A stretch of 64,000 nt of DNA from Melittangium boletus DSM 14713 (GCF_002305855.1 NZ_CP022163.1:7321765-7385764), one strand, 5' to 3'; counted from the first letter of the stretch, positions 41,395-50,521 are shown. Numbers and translations: made by a program. The notes: a model not told the origin generated them from the letters alone.

Positions 41395-42849
41395 ATGTAC
41401 CTCGGCATCGACGTGGGAACGTCATCCGTCAAGGCCGTGCTCGTGGACGGCCAGGAGCGCATCCTCACGAGCGTCAGCGCGCCGCTGGAGGTGGACCGGC
41501 CACACCCTGGCTGGTCGGAGCAGGATCCGGACGCGTGGATCCGCGGCTGCGAGCACGTGCTGGACACGCTCGCCGCCTCGCACCGCGAGGCCCTGTCGGC
41601 GGTCGAGGGCATTGGCCTGTCCGGCCACATGCACGGCGCCACGCTCCTGGGGGCGGATGACCAGCCGCTGCGTCCGGCCATCCTCTGGAACGACGGACGT
41701 TCGGAGGCCGAGTGCCGCCTGTTGGAGGAGCGCTGCCCGCGCTCGCGGGAGATTTCAGGCAACCTGGCCATGCCGGGTTTCACCGCGCCCAAGCTGCTCT
41801 GGGTCGCCCGGCACGAGCCCGAGCTCTTCGCCCGGACGCGAAAGGTGCTGTTGCCCAAGGACTACGTGCGCTTGTTCCTCGTGGGTGACCATGTCTCCGA
41901 GATGTCCGATGCCGCCGGGACGCTGTGGCTGGACGTGGCGAAGCGGGACTGGTCCGACGAACTCCTCCAGGCCACGGGCCTGACGCGCGAGCACATGCCC
42001 CGGCTCGTGGAGGGCTCCCAGTCCTCCGGCCGGCTGCGACCCGAGCTGGCCCGGCGCTGGGGCATGACCCGGGCGCCGGTGGTCGCCGGCGGAGGTGGGG
42101 ACAACGCGGCGAGCGCGGTGGGCATTGGCGCCGTGAAGCCGGGCTCGGCCTTCGTGTCGCTCGGCACCTCGGGCGTGTTGTTCGTGTCCAACGCGCGCTT
42201 CTCGCCGAACACGGAGGGCGCGGTGCACGCGTTCTGCCATGCCGTGCCCGGCACGTGGCACCAGATGGGCGTCATCCTGTCCGCCGCGGCGAGCCTGGAG
42301 TGGCTGTCCTCCTTGCTGGGCGAGCCCGCGCCCGCGCTCATCGCCGCGCTGGGCGAGCGTGTCGAGGCGCCGTCTCCGGTGAAGTTCCTGCCCTACCTGT
42401 CCGGGGAGCGCACGCCGCACAATGACGCCTCGGCGCGAGGGGCCTTCGTGGGGTTGGCGCACGGCCATGGACGCGCGGCACTCACCCAGGCGGTGCTCGA
42501 GGGCGTGGCGTACGCCGTCGCGGACTGTCTGCGCGTGCTCGCCGATGCGGGGACTCAGGTGGCGCGGGCCTCGGCGGTGGGGGGCGGATCGCGCTCGCCG
42601 CTGTGGTTGAGGATCCTCGCGAGCGTGCTCGATCGGCCGCTTGATGTGCATGCCGAGGGGGACTTCGGTGGGGCGTTCGGCGCGGCGCGGTTGGGGCGGC
42701 TCGCGGCGACGGGGGAGGACCCCTTCGTGCTCGCGGTGCCACCGCCCGTGGCCCGGGTGGTGGAACCCGATGCGGCGCTCGTGCCTCGTTACGCCGAGGA
42801 GTACGCCCGTTGGCGCCGCCTCTACCCCGCGCTCAAGCAGGTATCTTGA
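41395..42849 (+). CDS. xylB: Xylulokinase
   Basis: A 484-residue FGGY-family kinase, xylulose + ATP to xylulose-5-P. ATG 41395 follows GAGGAAG by seven bases. MYLGIDVGTSSVKAVLVD is the phosphate-binding N-terminus and WSEQDPDAWI the xylulokinase-type segment. GLSGHMHGATLL and AILWNDGR (substrate Asp) are nearly diagnostic for XylB, and the C-terminal ATP motif is AVGGGSRSPLWLRILASVLDRPL. No xylA adjoins it. D-xylulose could come from D-arabitol through the mannitol dehydrogenase-type enzyme encoded at 53358. A lipoprotein toxin gene begins eight bases after the stop, so the next genes look inserted. Confidence 0.93.
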   Translation: MYLGIDVGTSSVKAVLVDGQERILTSVSAPLEVDRPHPGWSEQDPDAWIRGCEHVLDTLAASHREALSAVEGIGLSGHMHGATLLGADDQPLRPAILWNDGRSEAECRLLEERCPRSREISGNLAMPGFTAPKLLWVARHEPELFARTRKVLLPKDYVRLFLVGDHVSEMSDAAGTLWLDVAKRDWSDELLQATGLTREHMPRLVEGSQSSGRLRPELARRWGMTRAPVVAGGGGDNAASAVGIGAVKPGSAFVSLGTSGVLFVSNARFSPNTEGAVHAFCHAVPGTWHQMGVILSAAASLEWLSSLLGEPAPALIAALGERVEAPSPVKFLPYLSGERTPHNDASARGAFVGLAHGHGRAALTQAVLEGVAYAVADCLRVLADAGTQVARASAVGGGSRSPLWLRILASVLDRPLDVHAEGDFGGAFGAARLGRLAATGEDPFVLAVPPPVARVVEPDAALVPRYAEEYARWRRLYPALKQVS

Positions 42850-42856
42850 GAGGGAG

Positions 42857-43732
42857 ATGGAAATCATCCGAATTCGGGCTCACGCATTCGTCCCGCTGAT
42901 CGGGGTGTGGATTGCCACGCTCTTCGTTCATGCCTGTGTTCCCGCTCAAAGATCCCAAACCAGACCGGTGAGTTCCGGCCACCGGTCTTCCTGGGGGGGA
43001 CCGCGAATAGACTCCCGTGCTTCTTTCAAGCAGTCATGTGGAACGGCCTGCGCTGTTCCCATCAATCCCAGCACAGGCGAGCTTCTCGCTCCGTCGGTGT
43101 CGCGGACGGGTCAGGTTGTACAAAAGGTCAGGGATGCGGCCGAGGCCGTCCAAGGCTTTTCCTTGCTGGACAGGGCACTCACCGGTGCCGAGCTGGATCA
43201 GGTCGAGCAGGTGTTGAGGGATTGTGTTGCCCAAGCTCATGCCGATGTCAACGATGCCTACCAGAGGCAGGAGGGCGGCCGACCCTTCAAGAATGGAAAA
43301 TTCCCAAATGACTCAGAATGTAGGCAGGTCGTTGGCACCGATGAAGCGGGTGAGGACATCACCCTTGCCAGGATGCTTGGAAATCTCAAGCATATCGCGG
43401 CTTTCGCTTGTGTCAGCGCTCGTCTCCCGTCTTCTGTCCGAGAGCATTTCACCGTCGAGCCCCGTTACAAGCCAGACCCGAAGTCGAATGGGTTCATCTT
43501 GACGAAAAGGGGACATGACACGCTCCGACCCGACTTCGTCGTGCATGGGACTCGTAATGCGACCGACGTTCAATGTGTCTACGAGTTCAAGTTTCCTTGC
43601 TTGTCCAAGAACAAGCTTGATCCGCGTACGATCTTTGGCGCGGAAGCCCAGCTCACGGCATATCAGAAACTCTCGTACCGTTGCCCCGTGGCGATTGTCT
43701 CTCCGCAAGGGCTTTTCGAACTTCGTCCATGA
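42857..43732 (+). CDS. Lipoprotein polymorphic toxin 3 with PD-(D/E)xK nuclease-like tip
   Basis: A 291-residue lipoprotein (ATG 42857, GAGG upstream) with signal peptide FVPLIGVWIATLFVHAC (Cys27). It is shorter than the toxins at 10996 and 13151 and lacks their hydrophobic middle. The C-terminal third reads RPDFVV (Asp226), then VYEFKF (Glu243, Lys245), then EAQLTAYQKLSY, a good PD-(D/E)xK nuclease pattern with the Q/Y helix that follows in many members. The next gene starts by ATGA overlap and belongs to the DUF3396 immunity family, which makes the toxin role likely. Base composition is clearly less GC-rich than the xylB gene just before. The delivery route (outer-membrane exchange or another) is inferred. 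Confidence 0.7.
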   Translation: MEIIRIRAHAFVPLIGVWIATLFVHACVPAQRSQTRPVSSGHRSSWGGPRIDSRASFKQSCGTACAVPINPSTGELLAPSVSRTGQVVQKVRDAAEAVQGFSLLDRALTGAELDQVEQVLRDCVAQAHADVNDAYQRQEGGRPFKNGKFPNDSECRQVVGTDEAGEDITLARMLGNLKHIAAFACVSARLPSSVREHFTVEPRYKPDPKSNGFILTKRGHDTLRPDFVVHGTRNATDVQCVYEFKFPCLSKNKLDPRTIFGAEAQLTAYQKLSYRCPVAIVSPQGLFELRP

Positions 43733-44667
43733 CCGTACGCTACCCACGAATCCGGCACCGGGGACGTCCTCCTGTGAGGTATCGTCTATGGTCCGGAAAG
43801 CCTCCGCGATTGAAAAGAGAATTACTCGCGAGAGACGTCATTTGCCTCGCGTTTTATCTGCCTCATGATCATCCAGAAATCGCGGAGGGAATTGCTCACG
43901 CGGTCGATTCATACCTGCGCGGGGTAGGCCAGGGACCAAGGGCCATTCATCATGCTTTCACGAATGACGATGAGGGTGACGCATTGACGGTGGAGAGATG
44001 GCGAACCATCCACCGTCTCCTTCGCCCCGAGCGGTCATTTCGGTTCATCGAAGAGCTTCCCGAGGGAGTCGCGGGTGGCATGGAGAAGCGGGGTTACGCG
44101 ACGCGGTTGTTGCTCAATGGAGGTGCATCCAGCCGAAATGGGTATGAACTCTCTTACCGGGCCCGAATTCCTAGGAGAGCGTCCTCGCGAGCCTCCGTGA
44201 GTCTCCTGTGTGCGACACTCCCCACGGAATACATCGAAGAGCATGGGGAGCGCAGGGTGCGTGAACTGGCCATGGAGATGGGGTCGATGCTCCGATTCGC
44301 GTCGGGTCACGCCGGGCTCGCGTTACGCCTCTACTGGCCTCTGTGTGATGATGCTCGTCGCGCCCGCTACCCTGGTTGGTCTGTCTGTCCCTCGGAGTCC
44401 GATGAGCAGTGGCGCGGTACTCGCCTCGATGGCGTCCACTGGCTCAACTTTCTCGGGCCCCCCGTACTGGACGAGCTGGGGGGGGTTCATTCCCTCCGCG
44501 CTCGCCTACGCTCCAGCCAGACCTCGGTTCAAGAGTTGGGTGGAAGGCGCGCGGTGGTTTCGTTGGGTGAGTGGCCAGAGCTTGGCGGGTTCTTCATTGG
44601 CGACGTTCTGCCCGCATACAGGGAATTCGCACGAGAGCTCGAACCCTGGCTGGCCCCGCTCCAGTGA
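43729..44667 (+). CDS. DUF3396 / type VI immunity family protein
   Basis: A 312-residue cytosolic protein. ATG 43729 overlaps the toxin stop by four bases (ATGA). The C-terminal half has the DUF3396 signature: YPGWSVCPSE, HWLNFLGPPVLDELGG, then VQELGGRRAVVSLGEWPELG and LPAYREFARELEPWL. DUF3396 proteins are immunity factors to type VI and other contact-dependent effectors and occur in many copies in myxobacteria. It is expected to bind the nuclease tip of toxin 3. GC content is lower near the 5' end, as for the toxin's 3' end. About 60 N-terminal residues (VRYPRIRHRGRPPVRYRLW) are unusually Arg-rich. Confidence 0.85.
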   Translation: MTVRYPRIRHRGRPPVRYRLWSGKPPRLKRELLARDVICLAFYLPHDHPEIAEGIAHAVDSYLRGVGQGPRAIHHAFTNDDEGDALTVERWRTIHRLLRPERSFRFIEELPEGVAGGMEKRGYATRLLLNGGASSRNGYELSYRARIPRRASSRASVSLLCATLPTEYIEEHGERRVRELAMEMGSMLRFASGHAGLALRLYWPLCDDARRARYPGWSVCPSESDEQWRGTRLDGVHWLNFLGPPVLDELGGVHSLRARLRSSQTSVQELGGRRAVVSLGEWPELGGFFIGDVLPAYREFARELEPWLAPLQ

Positions 44668-44757
44668 CAGCGGCCCGCCAGGCAGGCGCTCACTGCGGAC
44701 CGAGGGGTCGATCCCCACCTTCTCCTTCGACCCATACCCATGGAAGGGGCAAAGGAC

Positions 44758-44946
44758 ATGGCGAGGACTCTGCTGGTGGGGTTGATCTCGGGAATGGTGG
44801 TGTTTGGCGCCGGGTGCAAGACGATGGCGACCAAGGACACCGGTACGGATCAGACGACGCCGCCTCCACCCCCGGCCATGGGCGGCGCGGGCCTGGACCC
44901 GAACCCGGACCACAACGTCCCCAATGGTCCGGGCGTCGGCCCCTGA
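44758..44946 (+). CDS. Small lipoprotein
   Basis: A 62-residue lipoprotein (ATG 44758; 44740 is an in-frame alternative). The signal peptide LLVGLISGMVVFGAGC ends in a lipobox; the mature part is short, with a PPPPP run and a Gly/Asn/Pro tail (GLDPNPDHNVPNGPGVGP), likely unstructured. No family recognised. Confidence 0.6.
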   Translation: MARTLLVGLISGMVVFGAGCKTMATKDTGTDQTTPPPPPAMGGAGLDPNPDHNVPNGPGVGP

Positions 44947-44953
44947 GCGCTTG

Positions 44954-45601
44954 TCAGCCGCACCCGGGCTTTCTCTCCCCACGGCAGTCGAGCACGCCCG
45001 TTTGGATGGGGAGGTCGAACAGGATTCGCAGGGGGATGTTCGCCGACGCGCTGGCGGCGCAATCCTCGGGGAGCGAGGCGTCTTGCAGTGGGTGGGTACA
45101 GGCGGAATCCCCTGTCCGCAGTCCGGTGAGTGCCACGATCGCCGTGTGGATTTCTCCCCTCAGCCGCCCATCCCGCAGCTCCGTGAACTGGACCTGATAG
45201 TCCGCATCGCCCGCGCGGTGCACCACGCTGCGAGTGCCGATCCGCCAGCCAGCGGCCCGCAGGCCCTCGACTTCCTTCAGTTCGTAGCTGACGAACCGGC
45301 TCTTCTCGCGCAGTGACTCGAGCGTCATGTCGGTGACGACGGCCGCGTCGAAGCTGAACGCCAGATAGATGCCCTGGGTGTCGTACGCATACCTGCGGTA
45401 GTCGGAGTGCTCATCACAGAGCACGCCAAGAGGGCAGCGGATGATGAGCCCCTTGGCGGGCTCCGTTTCGCGCAGGTCCAGGAGACGCTCCTTGCCCTCC
45501 TGTTCCGCGGCGAAGGACTCCAGTTGCTCCTGCACCACGTTCTGGGGTGCTCCACAGCCCACTGCGATGACGACGAGGATTCCGAAGAGGAGAGCTTTCA
45601 T
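44954..45601 (-). CDS. Hypothetical lipoprotein
   Basis: A 215-residue predicted lipoprotein from ATG 45601 (MKALLFGILVVIAVGC). The mature part contains four to six cysteines (IIRCPLGVLCDEHSDY, DSACTHPLQDASLPEDCAAS, VLDCRGERKPGCG), likely in disulfides, and a beta-rich middle (GIYLAFSFDAAVV, SRFVSYELKEVEG). No domain was recognised. Its stop lies eight bases from the end of the convergent small lipoprotein gene. Confidence 0.65.
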   Translation of the reverse strand: MKALLFGILVVIAVGCGAPQNVVQEQLESFAAEQEGKERLLDLRETEPAKGLIIRCPLGVLCDEHSDYRRYAYDTQGIYLAFSFDAAVVTDMTLESLREKSRFVSYELKEVEGLRAAGWRIGTRSVVHRAGDADYQVQFTELRDGRLRGEIHTAIVALTGLRTGDSACTHPLQDASLPEDCAASASANIPLRILFDLPIQTGVLDCRGERKPGCG

Positions 45602-45763
45602 GGGGGACGCGCTGAGCAAACGCCGGGCCATGACAACCCTCGCTCGGGAGGCCCGAGGCGCGCGAGACCCGCCACGCCTCAGAACCTTGAGGACCCCTGC
45701 CTGTCCTGTCGCGAGTGCCCAGGGGAACCGCCCCTTCCTGGCGGCGGTCCCACTCCGGGAAGA

Positions 45764-47413
45764 TCAGGCCGCCTCCTTCTCCCCGGGAGGAGCGAGTGGC
45801 TCGGGAGGCGAGAGCTCGACGGACTTGGGGTAGGGAATCTCCAGCTTGTTGGCGTTGAAGCTCTCCACCAGCAACATGTGCAGCACCCGCTTCACCTCGT
45901 AGTGGCACCCGGGCGCCACCTTCGTCTCGATGCGAACCCGGAGGCAGCTCTCGTCGATGGTCTCGATTCCCATGACCTTGGGCGTCTCGATGGCCTTGCC
46001 CGGGAGCAGATTGGGCAACTGGGCGCTGGCCTCGTTGATGACCCGGAGCGCTTGCCTCAGGTCCGATTCATACGCGACGCTCATCTCCACCACGGCCAGC
46101 GTCCATCCCCGGCTGTAGTTGATGACGTTCTTGATCTCACCATTGCGCATGATGTGCAGGCGTCCATAGCGATCCCGGATGCGTGTGACCCGGGGGGTGA
46201 TCTCATCCACCATGCCCTCGGTGTCGCCGATGCGGACATAGTCGCCATTGAGAATCTGATCCTCGAACAGGAGGAAGATGCCATTGATTAGATCCTGCAC
46301 GATGGTCTGGGCTCCCAGTCCGACGGTGAGGCCCACGATGCCGGCGCCCGCCAGGACGGGGGTCGGATCCACGCCGAGATCGCTGAGGACCATCATGCAG
46401 ATGCAGAAGTAGACGGCGTATTTGATGATGCTCTGCATCAGGCTGATGAACGTCTGGCGCCGGCGCTGCACGTCATCGGCGACGGAGGTGCTGGCCGACA
46501 GCAGCCGCGTGACCATGACGCGGCCGAATTCAACCAGCACGCTGGCGGCGAAGAACATCGAGACGACGCGGATCAGGATGGGCCCGTAGGGCGCGACGGG
46601 CTCCAGCGTCTGGAACTTGCGGACGATCAGGGTCGCCACCGAGATATAGGTGATGGCCTCGAGGCTCTTCTGGCCCACGGGCAGCAGCCTGCGCAGGACC
46701 GCGTAATACTCCTCGAGCGGGGTGCCCTGGCTCTTGGCCTCCCAGGAGGCCACCAGCCGCTCGGACAGGAAGTAGAGCAGGAACACGAGCGCCCGCCCAC
46801 CGGTGACGAGCAGCAGGATGTAGAGGGTGGTGGAGATCAGCCAGTCGATGGCGACCGGGAGGTCCACGGCGGGGAGCGCCAGGTTCACCACGGTGTTGGC
46901 CAGGGCGAGGTTGACGACGGACGGCAGAATCGCCAGCAGCTTCTCCACGTGGATGCGCTGCGCCTCGTGCAGCTGGCGCTCGCGCAGCGTCTGCTCGACC
47001 CGGACCACCAATCGCCGGCCGCCGCGCTGCAAGGTGTAGAAGCCGATGAGCATCAGCACCACGAGGCCCGCGCCGCGTCCCAGGGCCTTGAGGATGTCGG
47101 GGGTGACCTCCAACAGGGCCTGGTCGAACCAGGGCTGGAGATCCGTGCCGCTCCAGAGCGCGTAGCCGAGCAGGGCGGTGCCGGCGACGATGACGGGAAT
47201 GGACACGAAGGAGGCGAGCAGCCTGCCCCGCTTGTAGACGCCCTCGCCCAAGGCGGCCAGGGATTGGATTCCGCTCGCGCGGATGCCCTGGTGGAGCAGG
47301 AAGCTGGAGATGACGAGCACGGACCAGCTGACGAGCAGCAAGAGCAGTACGGCGGAACCGACGAGGAGCGCGTTGTTGAGTTCGGGGGTTTCCGCGAGGC
47401 GGGAAATCACCAT
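45764..47413 (-). CDS. Mechanosensitive ion channel of the MscS family
   Basis: A 549-residue inner-membrane protein. Several N-terminal spans (LLVGSAVLLLLLVSWSVLV, LLASFVSIPVIVAGTALLG, AGLVVLMLIGFYTLQ, ISTTLYILLLVTGGRALVFLLYFL and more) precede the MscS core. The pore helix reads PVLAGAGIVGLTVGLGAQTIVQDLINGIFLLFEDQ, with the Gly/Ala packing pattern of MscS TM3, and the beta domain YVRIGDTEGMVDEITPRVTRIR follows. The extra N-terminal spans place it with the larger YbiO/YnaI-type channels. It opens under membrane tension in hypo-osmotic shock. Confidence 0.92.
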   Translation of the reverse strand: MVISRLAETPELNNALLVGSAVLLLLLVSWSVLVISSFLLHQGIRASGIQSLAALGEGVYKRGRLLASFVSIPVIVAGTALLGYALWSGTDLQPWFDQALLEVTPDILKALGRGAGLVVLMLIGFYTLQRGGRRLVVRVEQTLRERQLHEAQRIHVEKLLAILPSVVNLALANTVVNLALPAVDLPVAIDWLISTTLYILLLVTGGRALVFLLYFLSERLVASWEAKSQGTPLEEYYAVLRRLLPVGQKSLEAITYISVATLIVRKFQTLEPVAPYGPILIRVVSMFFAASVLVEFGRVMVTRLLSASTSVADDVQRRRQTFISLMQSIIKYAVYFCICMMVLSDLGVDPTPVLAGAGIVGLTVGLGAQTIVQDLINGIFLLFEDQILNGDYVRIGDTEGMVDEITPRVTRIRDRYGRLHIMRNGEIKNVINYSRGWTLAVVEMSVAYESDLRQALRVINEASAQLPNLLPGKAIETPKVMGIETIDESCLRVRIETKVAPGCHYEVKRVLHMLLVESFNANKLEIPYPKSVELSPPEPLAPPGEKEAA

Positions 47414-47640
47414 GTCCTGAGACCTGATCCGGAGTACTCCCCGGAGTGGATGGAGAAAGAGTCGCGGTGCCGCGCACGGGCGCGAATGCCGCGGGCCGCA
47501 CTGTAGCCTTCCGCCACGGCGCTTTCACTCGCCCTCCGGGGCTGCCTCCCGGACGTCCAGGCTCCGCTCCCCATCCGAGTCCTCGACATGTCTTCGGGCA
47601 TGATGCGAGTCCAGGCTGCTCCTCGAGGGTGACAACACCG

Positions 47641-49002
47641 ATGACGATTTGCGTGAAGCGCGGCTCGATGAGCCAGAGTCGGCTGATACCGCTCCTCCTC
47701 CTGCTCCTCGTTGCCTGCCGGCCCCCCGGGACCGTCGAGCCGGTTCCCGACGGGGGCACGGGGCAGGAACCCACTCCCGGCACTCCGCCCACGTTCACGG
47801 TCCACGCACCGGCCGAGATCGTCTCCACTCTCCCGCTGTACAGGAGCGTCCACGTGCTGCTCGGCGATGGCCGCGGGTTCCGTGAACGCCTCGACGACAG
47901 CGGCGTCGTGCGGTTCCATGAGCCGATCGTCTCGGGGACGCGGGACGTGAGTCTGGTGATGGTGGGCTCCACCGGAACGGTGCAGGTGAAGACCTGGCTC
48001 GCGCTCGACGGGGCGGAGGTCTGGCTGCCGAGCTTCATGTACCCGCAATCGGCCATTCCCTGGACGAAGCAGGGCACTCTGTCCGGGAAGGTGACCGGCG
48101 CGGCCAATCCCAGCGCTCTGTCCGTCGTCGCGGTCGGCACGGGCCTCTATGGGCTCACGACGCTGGCCGGGGATGGCTCCTTCAGCATCGACGTTCGGGG
48201 TGACGCACCTGGCGAGGTGGATCTCTTCGCCCGGGAGACCGAGGGCCCCGGGGGAAAGGTCCTCCGGGTCGGGCTCAAGCGGGACATCGCCGTCGGCTCC
48301 GGCGCGAGTGTCTCGGGGCTGGAGGTCGCGCTCGACCACCCCGTGGATCAGTCGCTCGGAGTGACGGTGGCGGGCGGATTCGACCCGGAGGGCGAGGCGA
48401 GCGCCACGCTCCAGTACATCCTGGGTGGCCAGCTCCTCTTCAGCACGAATGCCTCGGGGCAACTGCCCCTCTCGATCCCGGCGGTCGCCCGGACGGCTCC
48501 GTTCGATACCCTCACCCCGATGCTTCGCGTCTCCGTGGGTGACGCGGCGACGCTCCCGGGAGGAATGGTTCAGACGGCGGTACCCGTGAGCGGGACCTCG
48601 TCCGCCGCGGTCTCGTTCCTGAACCCCCTGCGCATCACCTCGCCGGGGGTGGGGACCCTGGAGGCCCCGGCCAGGGCCTCGCGCTCTGGCCTCGTCCTGG
48701 GCTGGAGCCCCGATGGCTCCGCGCACCTGACGGAGGTGGAACTCGCGGCCACGATCGGGCCGGGTCCCCTGGATTGGAGCGTGATGGCTCCCACCTTCAT
48801 CACTTCATTCACGCCCTTCGCGCTTCCCGCGGACATCGCCCCGGTCACCACCATTCCCGCGGGTTCCTACCGCGTGGCGGCGACCACCACATGGCGTGCC
48901 AACGTGAGTGGCTACGCGGACTTCTTCACCGGAAGCGCGGCTTCCAGTCCGTACGAGGAGACCCGGACGACCCGGCTCCGTGCCTACGTCGAACTCCAGT
49001 AG
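47641..49002 (+). CDS. Hypothetical lipoprotein, beta-rich
   Basis: A 453-residue lipoprotein; ATG 47641 has GAGGGTGA upstream (in-frame ATG 47668 is possible). Signal peptide LIPLLLLLLVAC is followed by a Pro/Gly linker (PVPDGGTGQEPTPGTPP). The rest is Gly/Ser/Thr/Val-rich and looks all-beta with carboxypeptidase-regulatory-like repeats (VTGAANPSALSVVAVGTGLYGLTTL; DGSFSIDVRGDAPGEVDLFA). The last 55 residues (SYRVAATTTWRANVSGYADFFTG) recur as a broken copy at 50660-50831. It is probably an outer-membrane surface protein. No known family. Confidence 0.7.
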   Translation: MTICVKRGSMSQSRLIPLLLLLLVACRPPGTVEPVPDGGTGQEPTPGTPPTFTVHAPAEIVSTLPLYRSVHVLLGDGRGFRERLDDSGVVRFHEPIVSGTRDVSLVMVGSTGTVQVKTWLALDGAEVWLPSFMYPQSAIPWTKQGTLSGKVTGAANPSALSVVAVGTGLYGLTTLAGDGSFSIDVRGDAPGEVDLFARETEGPGGKVLRVGLKRDIAVGSGASVSGLEVALDHPVDQSLGVTVAGGFDPEGEASATLQYILGGQLLFSTNASGQLPLSIPAVARTAPFDTLTPMLRVSVGDAATLPGGMVQTAVPVSGTSSAAVSFLNPLRITSPGVGTLEAPARASRSGLVLGWSPDGSAHLTEVELAATIGPGPLDWSVMAPTFITSFTPFALPADIAPVTTIPAGSYRVAATTTWRANVSGYADFFTGSAASSPYEETRTTRLRAYVELQ

Positions 49003-49109
49003 CCACGGACGTGACGGAGTCTGTTCACCGCTCGGACTTTCCGAGCGTGGTCCGGGACCTGTATCTTGCTTTTGAGGGGACCTGGAAACCGAGTCCTCGG
49101 AGGATTCTC

Positions 49110-50006
49110 ATGGCAGACGAGACAGCCGAATTCGTCAAGGACCCCTGGAGTTATATCCGCAACAAGCTGGTCAACAACTCGCGCCCGGTACAGGCCATCT
49201 GGTGCACCTTGGCGGGGCCCGACGCCAAGAAGTCCGCCAACGCGACCGAGTTCCTTTCCGTGCTCGATAGCGGCCTGGTGAACATGATGGAATTCCAGTT
49301 CGTTCCCGTCGTCTACAAGGGGACAACCAACGTCATGCTCCGGCCCAACATCGAGAACTTCTTCAGCATCTCGAACAACCGGCTGGACGCGGAAGTGGAG
49401 ATCGAGATCAACCAGACCCAGAGGAAGGTGAACCTGGCGAAGATCCACCAGCGGTACAACAGCCAGGTTCCCATGCTCTGGAAATGGTCGGCCGCCTGGC
49501 CCAGTGCGATCAAGGCCTACTACTTCCCGTACAAGACGGGCGGCATCAAGAAGCCCGAGCACATGGGCTTCGTCGACTTCCCGCGACAGAACCCGCCCCA
49601 CAAGTTCGTCTTCACCGGAGGCATGAATGGCTGTCATCTGGTGGTGACCGACTCACCCCTGGGGGAGAAGTTCCTGCGCGCCTGGCACTACCAATCGGCC
49701 AGCTCCAATCCCGTCTACCTCCCCAAGCAGCTCGGGACGGGGAAGTTTCCGCGGAAGGTCTATGACTGGCTGACCCACGAGGAGTACGAATTCGTGCCAG
49801 GCAGGCAGTTCAACAAGGCGCGGACGGAGGTTTTCAACGACGAGGTCAACGGCTTCAACTTCTTGCACTACCACGACGATGACAACTCCTGGTGGTTGTA
49901 CTCGCAGCCGCAGAAGATCTGCCAGGACAGCTATTCGAACCCACCAGCGACGTACGTCACCAAGAGCCGACAGCAGCCGTTTCGGCGGAAGATCGTGGTG
50001 ACGTGA
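49110..50006 (+). CDS. Hypothetical protein with a GC...H motif
   Basis: A 298-residue protein; ATG 49110 follows GGAGG by six bases. No signal peptide or membrane span. The N-terminal part (DPWSYIRNKLVNNSRPVQAIWC) is followed by beta-rich sequence and a central FTGGMNGCHLVVT (Cys175) with a His 18 residues later (AWHYQS, His193). The hydrophobic-GC-x-hydrophobic-V then His arrangement recalls the Cys/His pair of CNF/BLF1/CheD-type glutamine deamidases, but the overall likeness is weak. The C-terminal FNFLHYHDDDNSWWLYSQP is rich in aromatic and acidic residues. The function is unknown; it may be an effector or toxin-like enzyme. Confidence 0.6.
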   Translation: MADETAEFVKDPWSYIRNKLVNNSRPVQAIWCTLAGPDAKKSANATEFLSVLDSGLVNMMEFQFVPVVYKGTTNVMLRPNIENFFSISNNRLDAEVEIEINQTQRKVNLAKIHQRYNSQVPMLWKWSAAWPSAIKAYYFPYKTGGIKKPEHMGFVDFPRQNPPHKFVFTGGMNGCHLVVTDSPLGEKFLRAWHYQSASSNPVYLPKQLGTGKFPRKVYDWLTHEEYEFVPGRQFNKARTEVFNDEVNGFNFLHYHDDDNSWWLYSQPQKICQDSYSNPPATYVTKSRQQPFRRKIVVT

Positions 50007-50042
50007 GAGCAGTGCTCTCGGATGGGTGCTGGGGTTTTCGTG

Positions 50043-50521
50043 TCAGGCCTTGAGGCGGGTGACGACCGCGACGAACTGGTCGGCGGCGCTGCCCCAGCCC
50101 TCGTGGAAGCCCATCTGGGCGTGAGAGGCGCAATCGTCCGCGTTCCAGTGCAGCGCGCGAGCGGTGTAGCGGGTCTTGCCTCCTTCTTCCTCGAAGGTGA
50201 AAACGCCGGTCATGAACGCCTTTTCCGCCGGTACCCAGCCGGGCTTGAAGGCATCGGTGAAGACGATTCGTTCCGGGGCGTTGACCTCGAGGAAGACACC
50301 GGCGCTGGGGTACGTGTTGCCCTTGTCGTCGCGCATCAGGGTGCGGAAGATGCCGCCGGGCTTGAGCTCCATTTCGCATTCGGGCGTGGTCATGCCGAAG
50401 GGGCCCACCACTCGGTCAGGTGCTCGAGCCAGGCCTTGAAGACCACTTCGCGCGGCGCATCGATGAGACGCGTCAGTGAGAGGGTGAGGTTCGCGGGGTG
50501 CTGGATGTCGACGTTGGGCAT
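50043..50521 (-). pseudogene. AHSA1/SRPBCC family protein, frameshifted
   Basis: Two overlapping minus-strand frames together make one SRPBCC (AHSA1-type) protein. From ATG 50521 the first frame reads MPNVDIQHPANLTL ... REVVFKAWLEHLTEWW and then stops. The second frame continues PFGMTTPECEMELKPGG ... GWGSAADQFVAVVTRL. Inserting one G into the GGTGGGCCCC run at about 50400-50406 restores the expected EWWGPFGMTTPE and a 159-residue protein, so this is a single-base deletion in a homopolymer. It may be a real loss of function or a sequencing error. AHSA1 relatives bind hydrophobic ligands; some activate Hsp90. Confidence 0.8.
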
